Part shown: piece after piece, positions 46,218-55,315 of the stretch | Layout of the letters: every line of letters starts with the position of its first letter | Numbering within the stretch: the first letter of the stretch is position 1 | NCBI GenBank assembly: GCA_946480835.1 | Contig: CAMLLC010000012.1 | Span: forward strand, 1-64,000 | Reading direction: 5' to 3' | Origin: Entomomonas sp945283395 | GTDB lineage: Bacteria > Pseudomonadota > Gammaproteobacteria > Pseudomonadales > Pseudomonadaceae | Length of the DNA: 64,000 nucleotides | Notes under the pieces: model-generated | What the model was told of the DNA's origin: nothing | Database searches by the model: none | What the model saw: the letters and a program-made list of their open reading frames with translations, nothing else | Translations under genes and position numbers: made by a program

Positions 46218-47669
46218 ATGTCATCAACAGTTACACTCAACATTCTTGACTTATATTTGAAGCCTAATAATCCAAGACATGATCCAATAGATGATAAAAA
46301 AGAGATTATTAAATATCTTGTTATGAACGAAAAGGTAAAAGTTTTGGCTAAAGATATTGTTGAGTTGGGTGGAATTAGTCCTCTTGAAAAAATAGGTGTA
46401 ACTAAGCACGATAACAAATATATTGTAGAGGAAGGTAATAGAAGGGTTTGTGCTCTTATGCTATTAAATGACCCAGATTTATCACCTGAAAATGAAAAAT
46501 CTTATTTTAAAAAACTGGCAACAAATTACTCTAATATTCCTTCAGTAGTTGAATGTTTCATTTTTGATGAAGAGGATGATTCAAAAATATGGGTACAAAG
46601 AAAGCATGATGGAGAACAAGGAGGGGCTGGGCCTGTGCCATGGAATTCTGTTCAAAAAACTCGTTTTTTTAATTCATCTGATAATACATTAGCATTAAAG
46701 TTATTAGAACATGGTGTTCGGAAGGAATTAATACTAAATACAGAAAAAGATAACAGTATATTAACAACAACATCAAGATTTTTAAGTAATCCAGCTTTTA
46801 GAAGTATGATGGGAATTAAATCAGGCAGAAAAGATAATGATGTTTTATTGAATGTTGATATTTATGAGTTTGATGATTGTTTAAGTGTTTTTCTAAGAGA
46901 TCTTATTAATAAAACAGATAATGGTGAAATACTTGTAACTTCCCGTGCAAATAAGAAAGATATACTTAATTATATTGATTATTTAAGAAAAAATGCTATT
47001 GCACCAGTTACGATTATAGAAGATTATTTTCTTAAAGATGCAATATATTATAAAAATGTAGCTTTATCTATAGATAATAGTGCATCATCTCCTGATAATC
47101 CTAATCCTAATCCTAATCCTAATCCTAATCCTAATCCAGAACAGTTGGGTGAGGGTTCAACTGGTCAAGGAGCAAGTAATACTAGAGATAGGAAGCATCC
47201 AAATAATAGGAAAAATATAATAAATAGTGATTATAGAATACCTATTAATAATATAAAAATAAGAAAAATTTTTGATGAAGTCAAAAGATTAGATTGTAAT
47301 GAATATCCACTAGCTTCTGCTGTCTTATTTAGAGTCTTTTTGGAAAATATATTTAAATCATATTATATATACATTAATCAAAGGGAACCTGATAAGGATA
47401 TGAAATCCCATAGTATTTTAGGGAATATAGTTCAAGATTTTGATCCTAAAAAATCAACTAAAAAAGTTATTAAAAATCTTACCCAACAAGAATTAACAGG
47501 GCTAAAGGCTTTAAAGTTAATTGCCAATAATAGTGATAATGCATTATCTTTTGAGTCATTTGGAACATATGCTCATGGTTCCATATTTCCTGACTTAAGT
47601 TCTTTGAAAACAGGTTGGGACAATATTTCTCCTATTATTAGCTTTATGATCAATCAAGCAAAAATTTGA
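46218..47669 (+). CDS. ParB-like nuclease-fold protein with HEPN-like C-terminus
   Basis: 483 aa. N-terminal ParB/sulfiredoxin-like domain (about 5-130): NPRHDPID, GISPLEKIGV, and VEEGNRRVCAL matching the GxRRxxA box. The middle is separated from the C-terminus by a PN dipeptide repeat (about 294-307). The C-terminal part has EYPLASAVLFRVFLENIF and a YAHGSIFPDLSSLKTGWD-type end resembling HEPN-like domains fused to defence proteins (inference). AGAGGG lies 8 nt before the ATG. Followed by an adenine methylase; both are visibly more AT-rich than the conjugation genes, which suggests cargo. Confidence 0.65.
   Translation: MSSTVTLNILDLYLKPNNPRHDPIDDKKEIIKYLVMNEKVKVLAKDIVELGGISPLEKIGVTKHDNKYIVEEGNRRVCALMLLNDPDLSPENEKSYFKKLATNYSNIPSVVECFIFDEEDDSKIWVQRKHDGEQGGAGPVPWNSVQKTRFFNSSDNTLALKLLEHGVRKELILNTEKDNSILTTTSRFLSNPAFRSMMGIKSGRKDNDVLLNVDIYEFDDCLSVFLRDLINKTDNGEILVTSRANKKDILNYIDYLRKNAIAPVTIIEDYFLKDAIYYKNVALSIDNSASSPDNPNPNPNPNPNPNPEQLGEGSTGQGASNTRDRKHPNNRKNIINSDYRIPINNIKIRKIFDEVKRLDCNEYPLASAVLFRVFLENIFKSYYIYINQREPDKDMKSHSILGNIVQDFDPKKSTKKVIKNLTQQELTGLKALKLIANNSDNALSFESFGTYAHGSIFPDLSSLKTGWDNISPIISFMINQAKI
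47097..47137 (+). repeat. Hexanucleotide tandem repeat AATCCT
   Basis: About 6.8 uninterrupted copies of AATCCT inside the ParB-like gene, encoding Pro-Asn repeats. Unit length is a multiple of three, so copy-number slippage changes linker length without a frameshift. Confidence 0.9.
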
Positions 47670-47738
47670 ATGGGTTTCTGGCCATAAAGGTAATTTACAA
47701 TTATACTATGATAATTAACAGTTGATTTGATTCGTCTT

Positions 47739-48599
47739 ATGTCAAAAACACCATCACCACTCAGGTATCCTGGAGGAAAAGCAAGCATATTAAATATGGT
47801 TGCTAAGATTATTAAAGAAAATAATCTGAATAAATGCTGTTATGTTGAACCTTATGCGGGTGGGTGTGGACTAGCATTGTCGTTGTTATTTGATGGATAC
47901 GTTCATGAATTATATCTAAACGATATAGATAGATCTATATGGGCTTTCTGGAACAGCATTACTACAGAGACAGAGCGTTTTATTGAAAAAATCCAAGAGA
48001 TAAATATAACAATCGAAGAATGGCATAGACAAAGAGATATCCAAAGAAATAAAGATAAATTTGACGATTTCACGCTTGGTTTTTCATCTTTTTTTCTTAA
48101 TAGAACAAATAGGTCTGGTATTATATTAAAGGCTGGCGTTATAGGTGGATTAGAACAGTCAGGTAAATATAAATTGGATTGTCGATTTAATAAGGATAGG
48201 TTAATAGAGCAGATAATTAGAATCAAAAAATATAAGAATAGAATACATTTTTATAATCTTGATGCAATAGATTTTATTCAGAAAATGAATAAGAATTTAC
48301 CTATAAATACGTTATATTGTATTGATCCACCATATTATGAAAAAGGGTCCACCTTATATACTAATTTTTATGAGCATCAAGATCATTTAAAATTGTCTAA
48401 GTTAATATTGAAATTAGATAGAAACTGGATACTTACTTATGATAATTCTGATGAAATAAAAAAAATGTATAAAACAGTTAAACAGTATAACTTTTATCTA
48501 AATTATAGTGCAGCAAGGAAAAGAGTAGGAACAGAATTGTTAATTACAAGCAATAGTATTAATATCCTGAGTAGTATGGGAGACTTGAAAGCTAGTTAG
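47739..48599 (+). CDS. D12-class DNA adenine methyltransferase (Dam-type)
   Basis: 286 aa. Class alpha N6-adenine methylase: SPLRYPGGKASIL and YVEPYAGGCGLAL form the SAM-binding motifs, and IDPPYYEKGS is the catalytic DPPY motif. ATG at 47739 is preferred over an upstream TTG. Target sequence unknown; D12 enzymes often modify GATC or related sites. No cognate restriction gene of a recognised type is adjacent unless the ParB-like/HEPN-like protein upstream (70 bases away, same strand) plays that role; self-protection against host restriction is the alternative. Confidence 0.85.
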   Translation: MSKTPSPLRYPGGKASILNMVAKIIKENNLNKCCYVEPYAGGCGLALSLLFDGYVHELYLNDIDRSIWAFWNSITTETERFIEKIQEINITIEEWHRQRDIQRNKDKFDDFTLGFSSFFLNRTNRSGIILKAGVIGGLEQSGKYKLDCRFNKDRLIEQIIRIKKYKNRIHFYNLDAIDFIQKMNKNLPINTLYCIDPPYYEKGSTLYTNFYEHQDHLKLSKLILKLDRNWILTYDNSDEIKKMYKTVKQYNFYLNYSAARKRVGTELLITSNSINILSSMGDLKAS

Positions 48600-48747
48600 G
48601 TATGATAAATTAATAAAGTTTATTCTGTAATATCGTTGATTATAATTATCATTAAGTAAATAAAAATAGCTAATTTACATTTAAACCCTGTTATTTCTTC
48701 AAAATACAGTAATTTTACCTCTACCATTAATAAGTTGAGGTTATATC

Positions 48748-49158
48748 ATGGTGATCCTATCTAAGCCCCTTTCTTTAACTACACTATTTATATTAGCAAT
48801 CCTCTGTCATACCTTAAGTTATGGTGAGGTATTAGTCTTTACTGATGATAAGCATCCTGTCATTAATACAGGTAATTATGAAGTTTATTACTTGGATCTA
48901 CCTTCCAAGGTTGAGCAAAGATTGTCAGAGGGATTATCTAATGACCCTATTGAAGCTAAACAACAGGCGTTAACACGTATCAATGACCCTAAATTACAGC
49001 AAGAGATACAACAAAGTTATCTAGGGGTAATCAAAGCATGGCAGTTAGGTTTAACTAAAATACCTGCGGTAGTGGCTAATAATAAGTATGTGGTCTATGG
49101 CATAGCTGATGTAGAAATAGCGGTTAAATTGATCAATGAACAAACTAAACAGGAATGA
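48748..49158 (+). CDS. ICE protein, PFL_4709-like (TIGR03757-type)
   Basis: 136 aa with a signal peptide (hydrophobic about 8-25, ending YG), thus exported. The mature protein is thioredoxin-like in shape: VLVFTDDKHPV, YLDLPSKVEQRLSEGL and an acidic-alpha end LTKIPAVVANNKYVVYGI, resembling TrbC/TraW-type conjugation components. It opens the T4SS block and overlaps the next gene by 4 nt, so they are coupled. Family assignment from recalled ICE gene order and motifs. Confidence 0.75.
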   Translation: MVILSKPLSLTTLFILAILCHTLSYGEVLVFTDDKHPVINTGNYEVYYLDLPSKVEQRLSEGLSNDPIEAKQQALTRINDPKLQQEIQQSYLGVIKAWQLGLTKIPAVVANNKYVVYGIADVEIAVKLINEQTKQE

Positions 49159-50099
49159 TCGCTATGAAATATCAGACACTTACTGTTGCTATGCTATTGC
49201 TGTTAAATAGTCCACTCTTTGCCGAGCAAGGAATAACTACCAGTGAAATTATCCAATCAGCTAATTCTCAAAGGTGCTTAGATTTACAAGCCGTAGGTGA
49301 ATGTTACTGGCTTGATTGTGATGAAAAGACCTGCAAAGTTAAAGTATCTATCAAAATCAAACACTATATCCCTGAAACAGTCGTATCAACTTACTCAGAA
49401 ACAGGTTCTAGTCCTTGGGGAGAAGTAGCTATTATGAGCCAACCTATAGCAGGTGCTGAAGGAGGTGGCACCATGATTAAAACCTCCAAAGGTCGAGATA
49501 ATAAAGTACGTTTCAAAAATGTAGATGTTATAGGCCATCCTGCGGTACAACAATTCAACAACAGTGGTAATAATGGGATCTGTGAGTCGGTCATTACTCC
49601 GTTCAAGCCTTATTTTTTAAGTACGTGGGATCAGCTTGGATGGCGTTGGGGTATTCCTGAAATGGTTTATCCTGAAGCTTTATTTGCAGAATATAGACAA
49701 GTAGGTATCCCCCTATGGAATGTTTGGGGCAACATCTATCCAAGACATGGCTTTATAGCGCAACCTGATGACTTTAAAGCAGCAGCTGTCACCATGCAAA
49801 GAGCAGCCGATATAGTGACGAGAGGCGGACAACCACATGTCTATTTAACTACCCTAGGTAATGGCAGTGACGAAGATGGCTATTGGCCACCCAGTCCACA
49901 AGAACCCGTTTTAGAAAATATGGAATCAACCCATAAATGGCAACAACTTTATCCCTCTGCCAAATATAGTTGTGGGGTATTCCCCGATCGGGAAATGACT
50001 ACTCGTAGTAGCAGTGATGGTTATGCTTTTGCGCTGTGGCGACCTTATCAGTGCTGTAAAAAAATGGGACAGGCCTTGATTTTCTCAACAGGCTATTAA
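49155..50099 (+). CDS. ICE protein, PFL_4710-like (TraU-like), intact copy
   Basis: 314 aa with a signal peptide (about 1-23) and many cysteines; exported TraU-like conjugation protein. Landmarks: VSIKIKHYIPETVVSTYSE, PEMVYPEAL, QPDDFKAAAVTMQRAADI, CGVFPDREMTTRSSSDGYAF and WRPYQCC. The start is the ATG overlapping the previous stop (4 nt); an ATG three codons later is an alternative. A second, less divergent copy lies downstream but is interrupted; this copy is full length although its N-terminal half departs more from the usual pattern. Confidence 0.8.
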   Translation: MIAMKYQTLTVAMLLLLNSPLFAEQGITTSEIIQSANSQRCLDLQAVGECYWLDCDEKTCKVKVSIKIKHYIPETVVSTYSETGSSPWGEVAIMSQPIAGAEGGGTMIKTSKGRDNKVRFKNVDVIGHPAVQQFNNSGNNGICESVITPFKPYFLSTWDQLGWRWGIPEMVYPEALFAEYRQVGIPLWNVWGNIYPRHGFIAQPDDFKAAAVTMQRAADIVTRGGQPHVYLTTLGNGSDEDGYWPPSPQEPVLENMESTHKWQQLYPSAKYSCGVFPDREMTTRSSSDGYAFALWRPYQCCKKMGQALIFSTGY

Positions 50100-50139
50100 A
50101 GTAACTCTCATCAAACCACTATTAAATTGAGGGTAATGT

Positions 50140-50286
50140 ATGACAGGATTAATATTATTTACTATAACAACATTAATTTATGGCATAACTGGGTTATGCG
50201 TGACAATCTTTTTAGATGATACAGACTCACAGCACCCTAAAGAAGATATAAAATCAGAAAATATTAAATTAAATAAAAACCTCTGA
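50140..50286 (+). CDS. Small single-pass membrane protein, unknown
   Basis: 48-aa frame beginning MTGLILFTITTLIYGITGL with GAGGGTA upstream: one membrane helix followed by an acidic/lysine-rich tail. Located between the two PFL_4710-like copies. No family recognised; translation is plausible, not proven. Confidence 0.45.
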   Translation: MTGLILFTITTLIYGITGLCVTIFLDDTDSQHPKEDIKSENIKLNKNL

Positions 50287-50327
50287 TTTCTATTTAACGG
50301 CTGATAAATTTTATTTCTTGCCTAAGC

Positions 50328-50358
50328 TTACCTCATTAACGTTAATACAATGAGGTAA
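50328..50358. repeat. Perfect 10-bp inverted repeat
   Basis: TTACCTCATT (50328-50337) and AATGAGGTAA (50349-50358) around an 11-nt spacer that carries the palindrome TTAACGTTAA-like core. No T-run, so not a terminator. It could be an mRNA processing hairpin or an operator between the two copies. Confidence 0.5.
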
Positions 50359-50390
50359 AACAACTATGTTAAGCGATCTCAACATGGTTT

Positions 50391-50407
50391 ACCCCTGCTA
50401 TGGGGGG
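50391..50407 (+). promoter_or_regulatory. Hairpin hiding the SD of the second PFL_4710-like copy
   Basis: ACCCC (50391-50395) and GGGGGT pair around TGCTAT; the G-run is the only SD candidate, 8 nt before the ATG at 50416. A 15-codon frame starting at 50366 ends at 50413 within this structure and could open it by translation. Confidence 0.45.
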
Positions 50408-50415
50408 TCTTAACC

Positions 50416-51363
50416 ATGCAACAATCAACCATTATAAAAACACTTATCTTTGCACTTGCCAGTAGTTATACGTTGGCTAATCCTATCAGTTCTGGAGGGG
50501 GTACTAATACCGCTGAAATCACATCCTCCGCTATCTCACCCTCTTGTATGCAGTGGACACCTGTAGGCGTTTGTTTTTGGTTACTTTGTGTCGGTCCTAA
50601 ATGTTCTATTAAAACCTCCGTCAAAGTTCGTCACTTTGTCCCTGAAGTAGTCGTCTCCAGTTATGCGGATACAGGATCTAACCCTTGGCAAGAAGTGGCT
50701 CCTATGTCACCCCCTATGGCAGGTGCTGAAGGGGGTGGTGGTATGATTAAAACTACTGAAGGCAGGGATAACAAAGCTAAATTCAAAAATGCTGATGTGA
50801 TTGGCCATCCTGGTGGTTTTGCTTATCAAGCAGCTGCGGGAGGGGGGTATACCTGTGAGTCGTCCACTCAACCACTTTATCCCTATTTCTTAAGTACTTT
50901 AGACACTATTGGATGGCGTTTCGGCATTCCTGAAATGGTTTATCCTGAAGCTCTTGCCCCTGGTCTTAGAGAAGTAGGCAGTATGTTCTCAGGCAACATG
51001 TGGGGCAATATCTATCCTAGAGAAGGCACTATTGTTCAACCTGATGACTTTAAATCCGCAGCGGTATCTGCCCAAAGAGCAGCTGATATATCGACACGCA
51101 TGGGGCAAGCTCATGTCTATACCCCCATTAAAGGCGTTGCTCGTGACGGCTATTGACCACCAGAGGAGCCTGTAAAAGAAAATGATCCTGCTACCCATAC
51201 ATGGCAAGAACTATACCCTAGCACTTCACAAAGCTGTGGGGTATTCCCCGATCGTGAAATGACCACCCGTAGTAGCAGTGATGGTTATGCCTTTGCTTTG
51301 TGGCGACCTTATCGTTGTTGTAAAAGAGAAGGACAACAGTTTTTAGGCTCAGTGGGTAATTAA
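50416..51363 (+). pseudogene. Second PFL_4710-like copy with in-frame TGA
   Basis: Reads as a 315-codon homologue of the preceding gene, with signal peptide, VGVCFWLLC, SVKVRHFVPEVVVSSYAD, PEMVYPEALAP, QPDDFKSAAVSAQRAADI. A TGA at 51154-51156 stands where the intact copy has Trp in DGYWPP. The frame then continues with 68 further conserved codons (CGVFPDREMTTRSSSDGYAF, WRPYRCC) to a TAA at 51361. A single TGG-to-TGA change explains it. No frameshift or other decay is seen, so the lesion is recent, a sequencing error, or read through. The truncated 246-aa product would lack the last cysteine-rich part. Confidence 0.8.
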
Positions 51364-51394
51364 CTCTACTTTTATTTTTCAAGGAAATCAGACA

Positions 51395-52825
51395 ATGAAT
51401 AATTTAAAAAAACTCACCTTAGTTATGGCTACTATTATGACTACAACCCTTTCCACTGTCACACTCGCTGATAATAAATATGGCGTGTCAGCTTCAGGGG
51501 AAGTGATAGATGATCATGTGATGTATAGCATAGGTGGAGGCAGTGCCAATGGTGTACCTCTTACCTATACCAAACCTAATAGTATAGGCCTTGGTCTGGA
51601 ATGGAATGCTAATCTTATCTGTGGCAACATGGATATGATGGCCACTGTACAAAATCAACTTAATGGTGTCACCAATGGCTTTCAGCAACTGATGGGTGAA
51701 GTCATAGATGCAGCCACAGGTGCAGTACAAAGTCTCCCTGCGATGTTAATCCAACGAGCTAATCCTGGTCTTTATGAACTACTCTCTAATGGCGTACTGC
51801 AAGGACGACTCGACTTTGATAAATCTAAATTAGGTTGTCAGGCTCTCTCTGCAAAAATGGCCGATGTCGTTTATGGTGTGGCTTTTGGCGATGCTGCTGA
51901 TGGGTTTGCTATGCAAGACATGCTTGGAGCTGTCGATGGAAATATCAGTAGTGTCATAGGCAATGGTTCTGGAATAGATGGTGTATCTGCTATCGAAGGT
52001 GTTGAAAAAAATCTAGGTGATAATGGCTTAACGTGGTTAGGTGGCATAGCAGCAGGAGGTAAAAACCAACAGCCTATCAAAATAACAGCAGATCCTGTTA
52101 AGGCAGGTTACAACGCTATTAATGGCCGAGACGAAGCCGATACATCCTCTATCAGTACTAACAGTTGTAAAGGTGGAGCTGCCTGTACTATCTGGAAATC
52201 TCCTGAAGAAGCTATCGAATTTGCACAGCAAGTACTAGGAGAGTCAGAACGTCAGACTTGTCGTAGTGATGGTTGTAAAACTAGTAATGCTAAAGGTGGT
52301 ACAGGCCTTACACCATTGGTTCAAGAAGAATATGAAAAACGCCTTGAAATGATGCAAGCCTTATTATCAGGTAGCAAACCTATTACTGCTGAAAATCTAA
52401 AAGAAGTCTCCAGTGATATGCTCCCTGTTACCAGAGGTGTGATTGAAGCCTTAAAAGACGATCCTGACCAAAACATTCTAGCGGCTCGCATTGCTTCTGA
52501 AACCGCTTTATCTTCCGTACTAGAAAAAGCTTTCATGCTACTACGTATCATGCAAGCAGGCTCTAAAAATCCCCGTATTGAAGAAATGAAACCTGTCAGC
52601 ATTGCCGTTACAGACAATATCAAACACCTTAAAGATGAAATGGAGATCATCAAAATGGAGTTAGATTTAAGGCAAACTCTAGCCAATAATACGGCTAAAA
52701 CAGTGCTAGAACGTCAAGCCTATAACGCAGCTACATCTAAAAATATAGAGGCTAATGACCCTAACAAAGATAGGTTTAACCAATTAAATACTACCAAAAC
52801 TGACTCAAAAGGCAGTGAGGAGTAA
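51395..52825 (+). CDS. ICE protein, PFL_4711-like (TraH-like)
   Basis: 476 aa with a signal peptide (about 1-25, ending TLADN). Conjugation protein of the TraH-like class: GNMDMMATVQNQLNGVTNGFQQLMGEVI, cysteines in NSCKGGAACTIWKSPEEA, helical C-terminal half rich in Glu/Lys/Met. Probably part of the periplasmic pilus-assembly complex with the TraU-like protein. SD AAGGAAA precedes the ATG. The TAA stop overlaps the next ATG (TAATG). Confidence 0.8.
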   Translation: MNNLKKLTLVMATIMTTTLSTVTLADNKYGVSASGEVIDDHVMYSIGGGSANGVPLTYTKPNSIGLGLEWNANLICGNMDMMATVQNQLNGVTNGFQQLMGEVIDAATGAVQSLPAMLIQRANPGLYELLSNGVLQGRLDFDKSKLGCQALSAKMADVVYGVAFGDAADGFAMQDMLGAVDGNISSVIGNGSGIDGVSAIEGVEKNLGDNGLTWLGGIAAGGKNQQPIKITADPVKAGYNAINGRDEADTSSISTNSCKGGAACTIWKSPEEAIEFAQQVLGESERQTCRSDGCKTSNAKGGTGLTPLVQEEYEKRLEMMQALLSGSKPITAENLKEVSSDMLPVTRGVIEALKDDPDQNILAARIASETALSSVLEKAFMLLRIMQAGSKNPRIEEMKPVSIAVTDNIKHLKDEMEIIKMELDLRQTLANNTAKTVLERQAYNAATSKNIEANDPNKDRFNQLNTTKTDSKGSEE

Positions 52826-53175
52826 TGATGACTAAACTCTGGACACGTTCAAAAAAGCTCCTCACTTCAGTGAGTGGGCTTTGTATCTTAATGCTATTGG
52901 CCACTGTGCTGATAGCTTCAATTGGCACGTTATTATCAGGAGGCCTACAACAATGGCAAACCGCACTTAAAAATGCTTCACCTTACCTACTGATCTGGCG
53001 AGTGATTATCTATAGCGTACTGGCAGGGTTCTGGTACTCAACCATTAAGTTACATCAGCAAAAGGCCAATATAGAAGGTCTTGCACGTACTAAACGATTA
53101 GGTGGTATAGCTCTACTGGTTATGATATGTGTGGAAGGCTCTAAACTATGGGGGATGCTACATGACTACCAATAG
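52825..53175 (+). CDS. Small ICE inner-membrane protein
   Basis: 116 aa with three hydrophobic stretches (about 15-38, 53-72, 90-105) and a basic N-terminus. It occupies the slot of the small hypothetical gene between PFL_4711 and TraG homologues in this ICE class; function unknown. One-base overlap with the previous gene and 14-base overlap with the next indicate a tightly coupled operon. The second ATG immediately after the first is an equally good start. Confidence 0.65.
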   Translation: MMTKLWTRSKKLLTSVSGLCILMLLATVLIASIGTLLSGGLQQWQTALKNASPYLLIWRVIIYSVLAGFWYSTIKLHQQKANIEGLARTKRLGGIALLVMICVEGSKLWGMLHDYQ

Positions 53176-54727
53176 TTTTTTAGAATACTACCTTACCTTA
53201 TTAGCATGGATCGTCAATAACAGCATTTGGAATACCTTAGTAGCTACAGGTATCTTTGCAGTACCCTTAGCCGCTATCATGCTTGAAGAATGGATACAGG
53301 CAAGAGGTGAAGGTGCAGATGAAGGTAATAAAGGTTTATTAGCATTAGCCCGTATTGAAAACAGACTTTTTAGTGCTTATGTAGTGATTATCTTTTGTTG
53401 TATACCTACCCTTAATATTTCGCTTGAGCAAATAAAATTTGACTCCAGTCGCAGTAGTAGCTGTGGTATCAGTGTGCCTACGCCTAGTGAGTCAGGTTAT
53501 GCCACCAGTTTTGAAACCATAGGTGATCAATCGGCCAGTGTCCCTATCTGGTGGTTTTTAATTCACACCATCAGTAAAGGTATTACCTCATCAGCTACCG
53601 CATCCCTACCCTGTGCACCTGATATAAGAGAAATATCAATGGAAGTAGATACCACCCGTATCGAAGATCCTATGTTACTGCAAGAAGTCTACGACTTTAC
53701 CAATGACTGCTACGGTATCACTAGAGCGAGGCTCTTCAATAACCGACCTAACCTAAGTGATGCACAGGCCTATGATGTAAAATGGATAGGATCTGACTAC
53801 CTACTCAATACCCCTGGCTATTACGACTCATCTTACTCTAAAGTACCTCGTAAAAACTGGCCTTGGCGGGAAGCCAGAGACTCAGGTAGAGCACAAGTAG
53901 CCACTGGTGCAGGTTATCCTAGTTGTAAAGAGTGGTGGTCTGACTCAGGAAAAGGTCTTAGAGATCGACTTATTAAATCTGTTAACCCCACTTTATGGAC
54001 CAAACTTAAAGGATGGATTACATGGTCTAGCAGTAAAGAAATAGAAGATGCCACCTTAAGACAAATCGTTAGTCCTGAACACCAAAAGAAAGCCTTATCT
54101 TCAGGTGAGATATTTCAAGGCTATGGTGCCAGTGGTAGACCAGGTATTGCCAATAGCGTTGGACATGGTATTAATAATACTGTAAGTAATATAGGATTAT
54201 TTGCTGATAAAGCACAATATTATCCTAAAATGAATGCGATACGTACCGCATTACCTATGATCCAAGCTTTTTTATTGATGGCCATGATTATATCCATACC
54301 TATTTTAATGGTGATTAGTACCTATGGTATTAAAACTGTATTTACTGTGACCTTTGGTATGTTTACCTTACACTTTATGACCTTCTGGTGGGAACTTGCA
54401 CGTTGGGCGGACTCCTCATTACTCACCGCTCTTTATAAAAATGAAAGTTGGGGGGCGACAGCTAAGGGATATTTTTTACCTGTCTCAGTATTTACGGACG
54501 GTACCGTACAATCTCAGGTAATGGACTTTGTTAATGGTGCTATGTTTATTGTATTGCCTATGTTCTTTTTCTCAGTTATGTCTTGGGCGGGGTATCAAGT
54601 AGGGGGAGCTATAGTTGGTTTGATGAAGGAAGGATCTGGAGCAGCAGGAGCAGCTGCCTCAAAAGGAGCCGAAATAACTAAACAAGTTGTGAGTGCAGTA
54701 GCAACAAAGGGTAAGGGAGGAAAGTAA
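53162..54727 (+). CDS. traG: TraG N-terminal domain conjugation protein
   Basis: 521-aa membrane protein matching the TraG_N (mating-pair stabilisation) class: N-terminal helix around 10-35, a large periplasmic part with cysteines, and several C-terminal helices (about 365-480) before a Gly/Ala/Lys-rich tail. ATG at 53162 follows GGGGGATG; the upstream GTG extension overlaps the previous gene further and lacks support. Last gene of the T4SS block, followed by a terminator. Confidence 0.82.
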   Translation: MTTNSFLEYYLTLLAWIVNNSIWNTLVATGIFAVPLAAIMLEEWIQARGEGADEGNKGLLALARIENRLFSAYVVIIFCCIPTLNISLEQIKFDSSRSSSCGISVPTPSESGYATSFETIGDQSASVPIWWFLIHTISKGITSSATASLPCAPDIREISMEVDTTRIEDPMLLQEVYDFTNDCYGITRARLFNNRPNLSDAQAYDVKWIGSDYLLNTPGYYDSSYSKVPRKNWPWREARDSGRAQVATGAGYPSCKEWWSDSGKGLRDRLIKSVNPTLWTKLKGWITWSSSKEIEDATLRQIVSPEHQKKALSSGEIFQGYGASGRPGIANSVGHGINNTVSNIGLFADKAQYYPKMNAIRTALPMIQAFLLMAMIISIPILMVISTYGIKTVFTVTFGMFTLHFMTFWWELARWADSSLLTALYKNESWGATAKGYFLPVSVFTDGTVQSQVMDFVNGAMFIVLPMFFFSVMSWAGYQVGGAIVGLMKEGSGAAGAAASKGAEITKQVVSAVATKGKGGK

Positions 54728-54738
54728 TTTTAAACATT

Positions 54739-54761
54739 AGGAGGCTAAAAATTAGCCTCCT
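54739..54761. terminator. Bidirectional terminator after traG
   Basis: AGGAGGCTA (54739-54747) and TAGCCTCCT (54753-54761) with a 5-nt loop between convergent genes, followed by TTAATAATT. Confidence 0.75.
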
Positions 54762-55114
54762 TAATAATTGTCATACATATCAGGATATTTTGTCATATGT
54801 TCAATGGTACCATACGATTCTTCGCGTTCTTCTTTTTCTTTTTCTTGGCGTTCTTCAATTTCTTTTAGATTCATTGTAAAAAAAGCAAAAACAGCTAGAG
54901 CTATAAAAATAATCCATGACAAAATAAAGGCTAGAGCAATAGCTAAGAAGACTTTAGTAAAGAAACCAAGCAGACGAACCAATAGATAACCAAAAGAGAA
55001 TTTACGTTGCAGAGCTTGAGCTAATTTGATTTCTTGAGTAGTAAATAATGTATAGCCACAACCAAGCAATCTACGAATTCTTTGTAGTAATGTTCCTTTA
55101 GCTTGAGTGGTCAT
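54761..55114 (-). CDS. DUF3742-like ICE membrane protein
   Basis: 117 aa. N-terminal RIRRLLGCGYTLFTTQEIKLAQAL resembles the basic start of DUF3742 proteins, then a long hydrophobic segment (about 50-83) and a charged coiled tail EIEERQEKEKEEREE. DUF3742 genes sit on the opposite strand just after traG in related ICEs, which matches. Function unknown; the family call rests mainly on position and the N-terminal pattern. Confidence 0.6.
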   Translation of the reverse strand: MTTQAKGTLLQRIRRLLGCGYTLFTTQEIKLAQALQRKFSFGYLLVRLLGFFTKVFLAIALAFILSWIIFIALAVFAFFTMNLKEIEERQEKEKEEREESYGTIEHMTKYPDMYDNY

Positions 55115-55315
55115 AATAATAATCCTGTTTAAATTTCTTATGATTCTATTAATAACACAAATTACTTTGTGAATAAAGTGGCTACAGCAAGAAATATGTA
55201 AAAAATAATTGTAATATTACTTTAAATGCTATTAAAAATAGTACCAAACATTTATTTTGTTACACTATACAAATAAATTGCCGTGACTCTAATATTTACA
55301 AAGGACTTATAAATA

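Noticed and set aside
47097..47137. AATCCT tandem repeat as CRISPR or iteron array
   Set aside because: Units are contiguous without spacers and in coding phase with a Pro-Asn linker.
51154..51156. TGA read as Trp through a recoded genetic code
   Set aside because: TGA is used as a normal stop at the ends of other genes here (for example the HAD and relaxase genes), so general reassignment is excluded.
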